Position numbers and translations under genes: made by a program. The notes below the pieces were generated by a model. It did no database searches. It worked only from the letters and a program-made list of their open reading frames with translations, and was not told where the DNA came from. Shown here piece by piece: positions 63,258-64,000 of a DNA stretch of 64,000 bases. Source of the stretch: Noviherbaspirillum saxi (GTDB taxonomy: Bacteria; Pseudomonadota; Gammaproteobacteria; Burkholderiales; Burkholderiaceae_D); the NCBI RefSeq assembly GCF_003591035.1, contig NZ_QYUO01000003.1:1364001-1428000 (forward strand), read 5' to 3'. Position 1 is the first letter of the stretch. Every line of letters starts with the position of its first letter.

Positions 63258-64000
63258 CTATTCCCGCAAGCCGAGCACATTCATGAGTCGGTTAAGGTCT
63301 CCTTCCTCCCTGATGATCTCGGCCATCAGTTCAGGCAGCGGCATTCTTCCCCAGTTCACTGCGCGGCGCAGTAAATAAGGCGTCGGACTATGAGGTTCCA
63401 CGACGGCCAGATAATCTGCAATCGCCTCCAACGTAACATACGCTTCATGGCGGCTTTGCCAGTGTGAAAGGGTGACAGGCGGTGCCATGATCATTTCTCC
63501 TGCGGTTGCGCTGGACATATTAACGCCGTGGGGGACAGGAAGTTCTTCCATTACCGCCGGCTCGTTTTTAACGGGTATCAATTGTGTGAACACGCGCTCG
63601 ATCGAAGTGAGCGTCCCATGCAATCTGGCCAGGTTCGGCGAATCCATCCCTAGTTGTGTATCGACAAACGATGTCAGGGAACTCAGGCAGATAAGGCAAC
63701 GGCGAACCAGGTCAATCCTGGTCTGAAGCTCATAATACAAATGCTGATGCGCATAGGAGATGACGTCTTCACGTATGAGCGGCAAGTCGCTGGAGTCCAC
63801 GCCTGACGTCTTGTCGGTCGCATGATCCTGCCCGGATAGTTCTCTTGCGGTCAGGCGCTCCCAGTCGGCGAAGCTCACCTTCGGTGGTTTGCGACCGGCC
63901 ACGTTCAGGAGCGGGACGTGCACCTTCAGTGTCATGGACATCGACTCATTGAGCCACACCAGCGGCGCAATCCGCGCATCGCAGTCATTGTCTTCATCAA
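63258..64000 (-). CDS. tssA: TssA-family type VI secretion protein (5' partial)
   Basis: The frame is open to the right edge of the window, so the N-terminus is outside. The beginning (RIAPLVWLNESMSMTLKVHV) fits the ImpA_N domain; the C-terminus (SRHEAYVTLEAIADYLAVVE, PHSPTPYLLRRAVNWGRMPL, PELMAEIIREEGDLNRLM) is the conserved tail of TssA proteins. TssA primes baseplate and sheath assembly of the T6SS. Suggests a T6SS cluster beyond the window. The middle linker is unusually Pro/Val-rich. Confidence 0.85.
   Translation of the reverse strand, partial: DEDNDCDARIAPLVWLNESMSMTLKVHVPLLNVAGRKPPKVSFADWERLTARELSGQDHATDKTSGVDSSDLPLIREDVISYAHQHLYYELQTRIDLVRRCLICLSSLTSFVDTQLGMDSPNLARLHGTLTSIERVFTQLIPVKNEPAVMEELPVPHGVNMSSATAGEMIMAPPVTLSHWQSRHEAYVTLEAIADYLAVVEPHSPTPYLLRRAVNWGRMPLPELMAEIIREEGDLNRLMNVLGLRE

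Overview
The window looks like a chromosomal segment of a Burkholderiales beta-proteobacterium, possibly Oxalobacteraceae. The basis is the GC-rich coding sequence, two trimeric porins of the burkholderial type, a Bug-type periplasmic receptor, many LysR regulators, and three separate molybdenum hydroxylases. The genus is inference. No rRNA, tRNA, CRISPR array, integrase or complete insertion sequence was seen.

Region 1 (1-6057) is an AT-richer array of about fifteen small, mostly orphan genes on the + strand. Most are preceded by a near-identical GGAAAAC leader. Contents: a GNAT protein cut by the window edge, a YkgJ-type cysteine-cluster protein, an MltR-like protein, two TonB/TolA-C-like proteins with swapped domain order, and several unknowns. 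Region 2 (6303-14226) holds a two-subunit xanthine dehydrogenase, a porin, and a LysR/MFS divergent pair. Region 3 (14820-24946, minus strand) is a purine salvage and catabolism block: BMP-type nucleoside ABC transporter, 8-oxoguanine deaminase-like amidohydrolase, LysR, a G3E GTPase, and an M20 allantoate-amidohydrolase homologue that has lost most of its metal ligands. One of two copies of a 160-180 bp MITE sits inside this block.

Region 4 (25851-31963): the first XdhC chaperone and a UbiX-like flavin prenyltransferase. Then comes a strong sigma-70-like promoter with a roughly 360-nt structured leader (short upstream ORF, mutually exclusive hairpins, intrinsic terminator, start-proximal hairpin) before an Rnk/GreA-C-like gene, a tandem universal stress protein and an orphan HemD. 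The second MITE and a C45-family protein without its nucleophile cysteine follow. Region 5 (32040-41308): moaA, a chemoreceptor, an NCS2 purine permease, a LysR regulator and a three-subunit molybdenum hydroxylase. Region 6 (41592-54590): sodB, isochorismatase-family hydrolase, two paralogous hydroxyquinol-type intradiol dioxygenases, a porin, cupins, a quinone-reductase-like MDR enzyme and a Bug receptor. Pseudogene debris (pirin, a duplicated orphan gene, NuoE-like fragment) is scattered through it. Region 7 (55065-63151): a coxS-L-M-D-E-G-like operon whose large subunit carries the form II signature (AYRGAGR), with a second XdhC divergent from it. The right edge is a T6SS TssA-family gene cut by the window.

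Together the middle 55 kb reads as an accessory catabolic island for purines and hydroxylated aromatics, with transport, Mo-cofactor supply (MoaA, two XdhC), chemotaxis and regulators. The most novel-looking items are the GGAAAAC gene array, the leader RNA at 27749-28105, and two probable pseudoenzymes (M20 at 14820-16130, C45 at 30929-31963).
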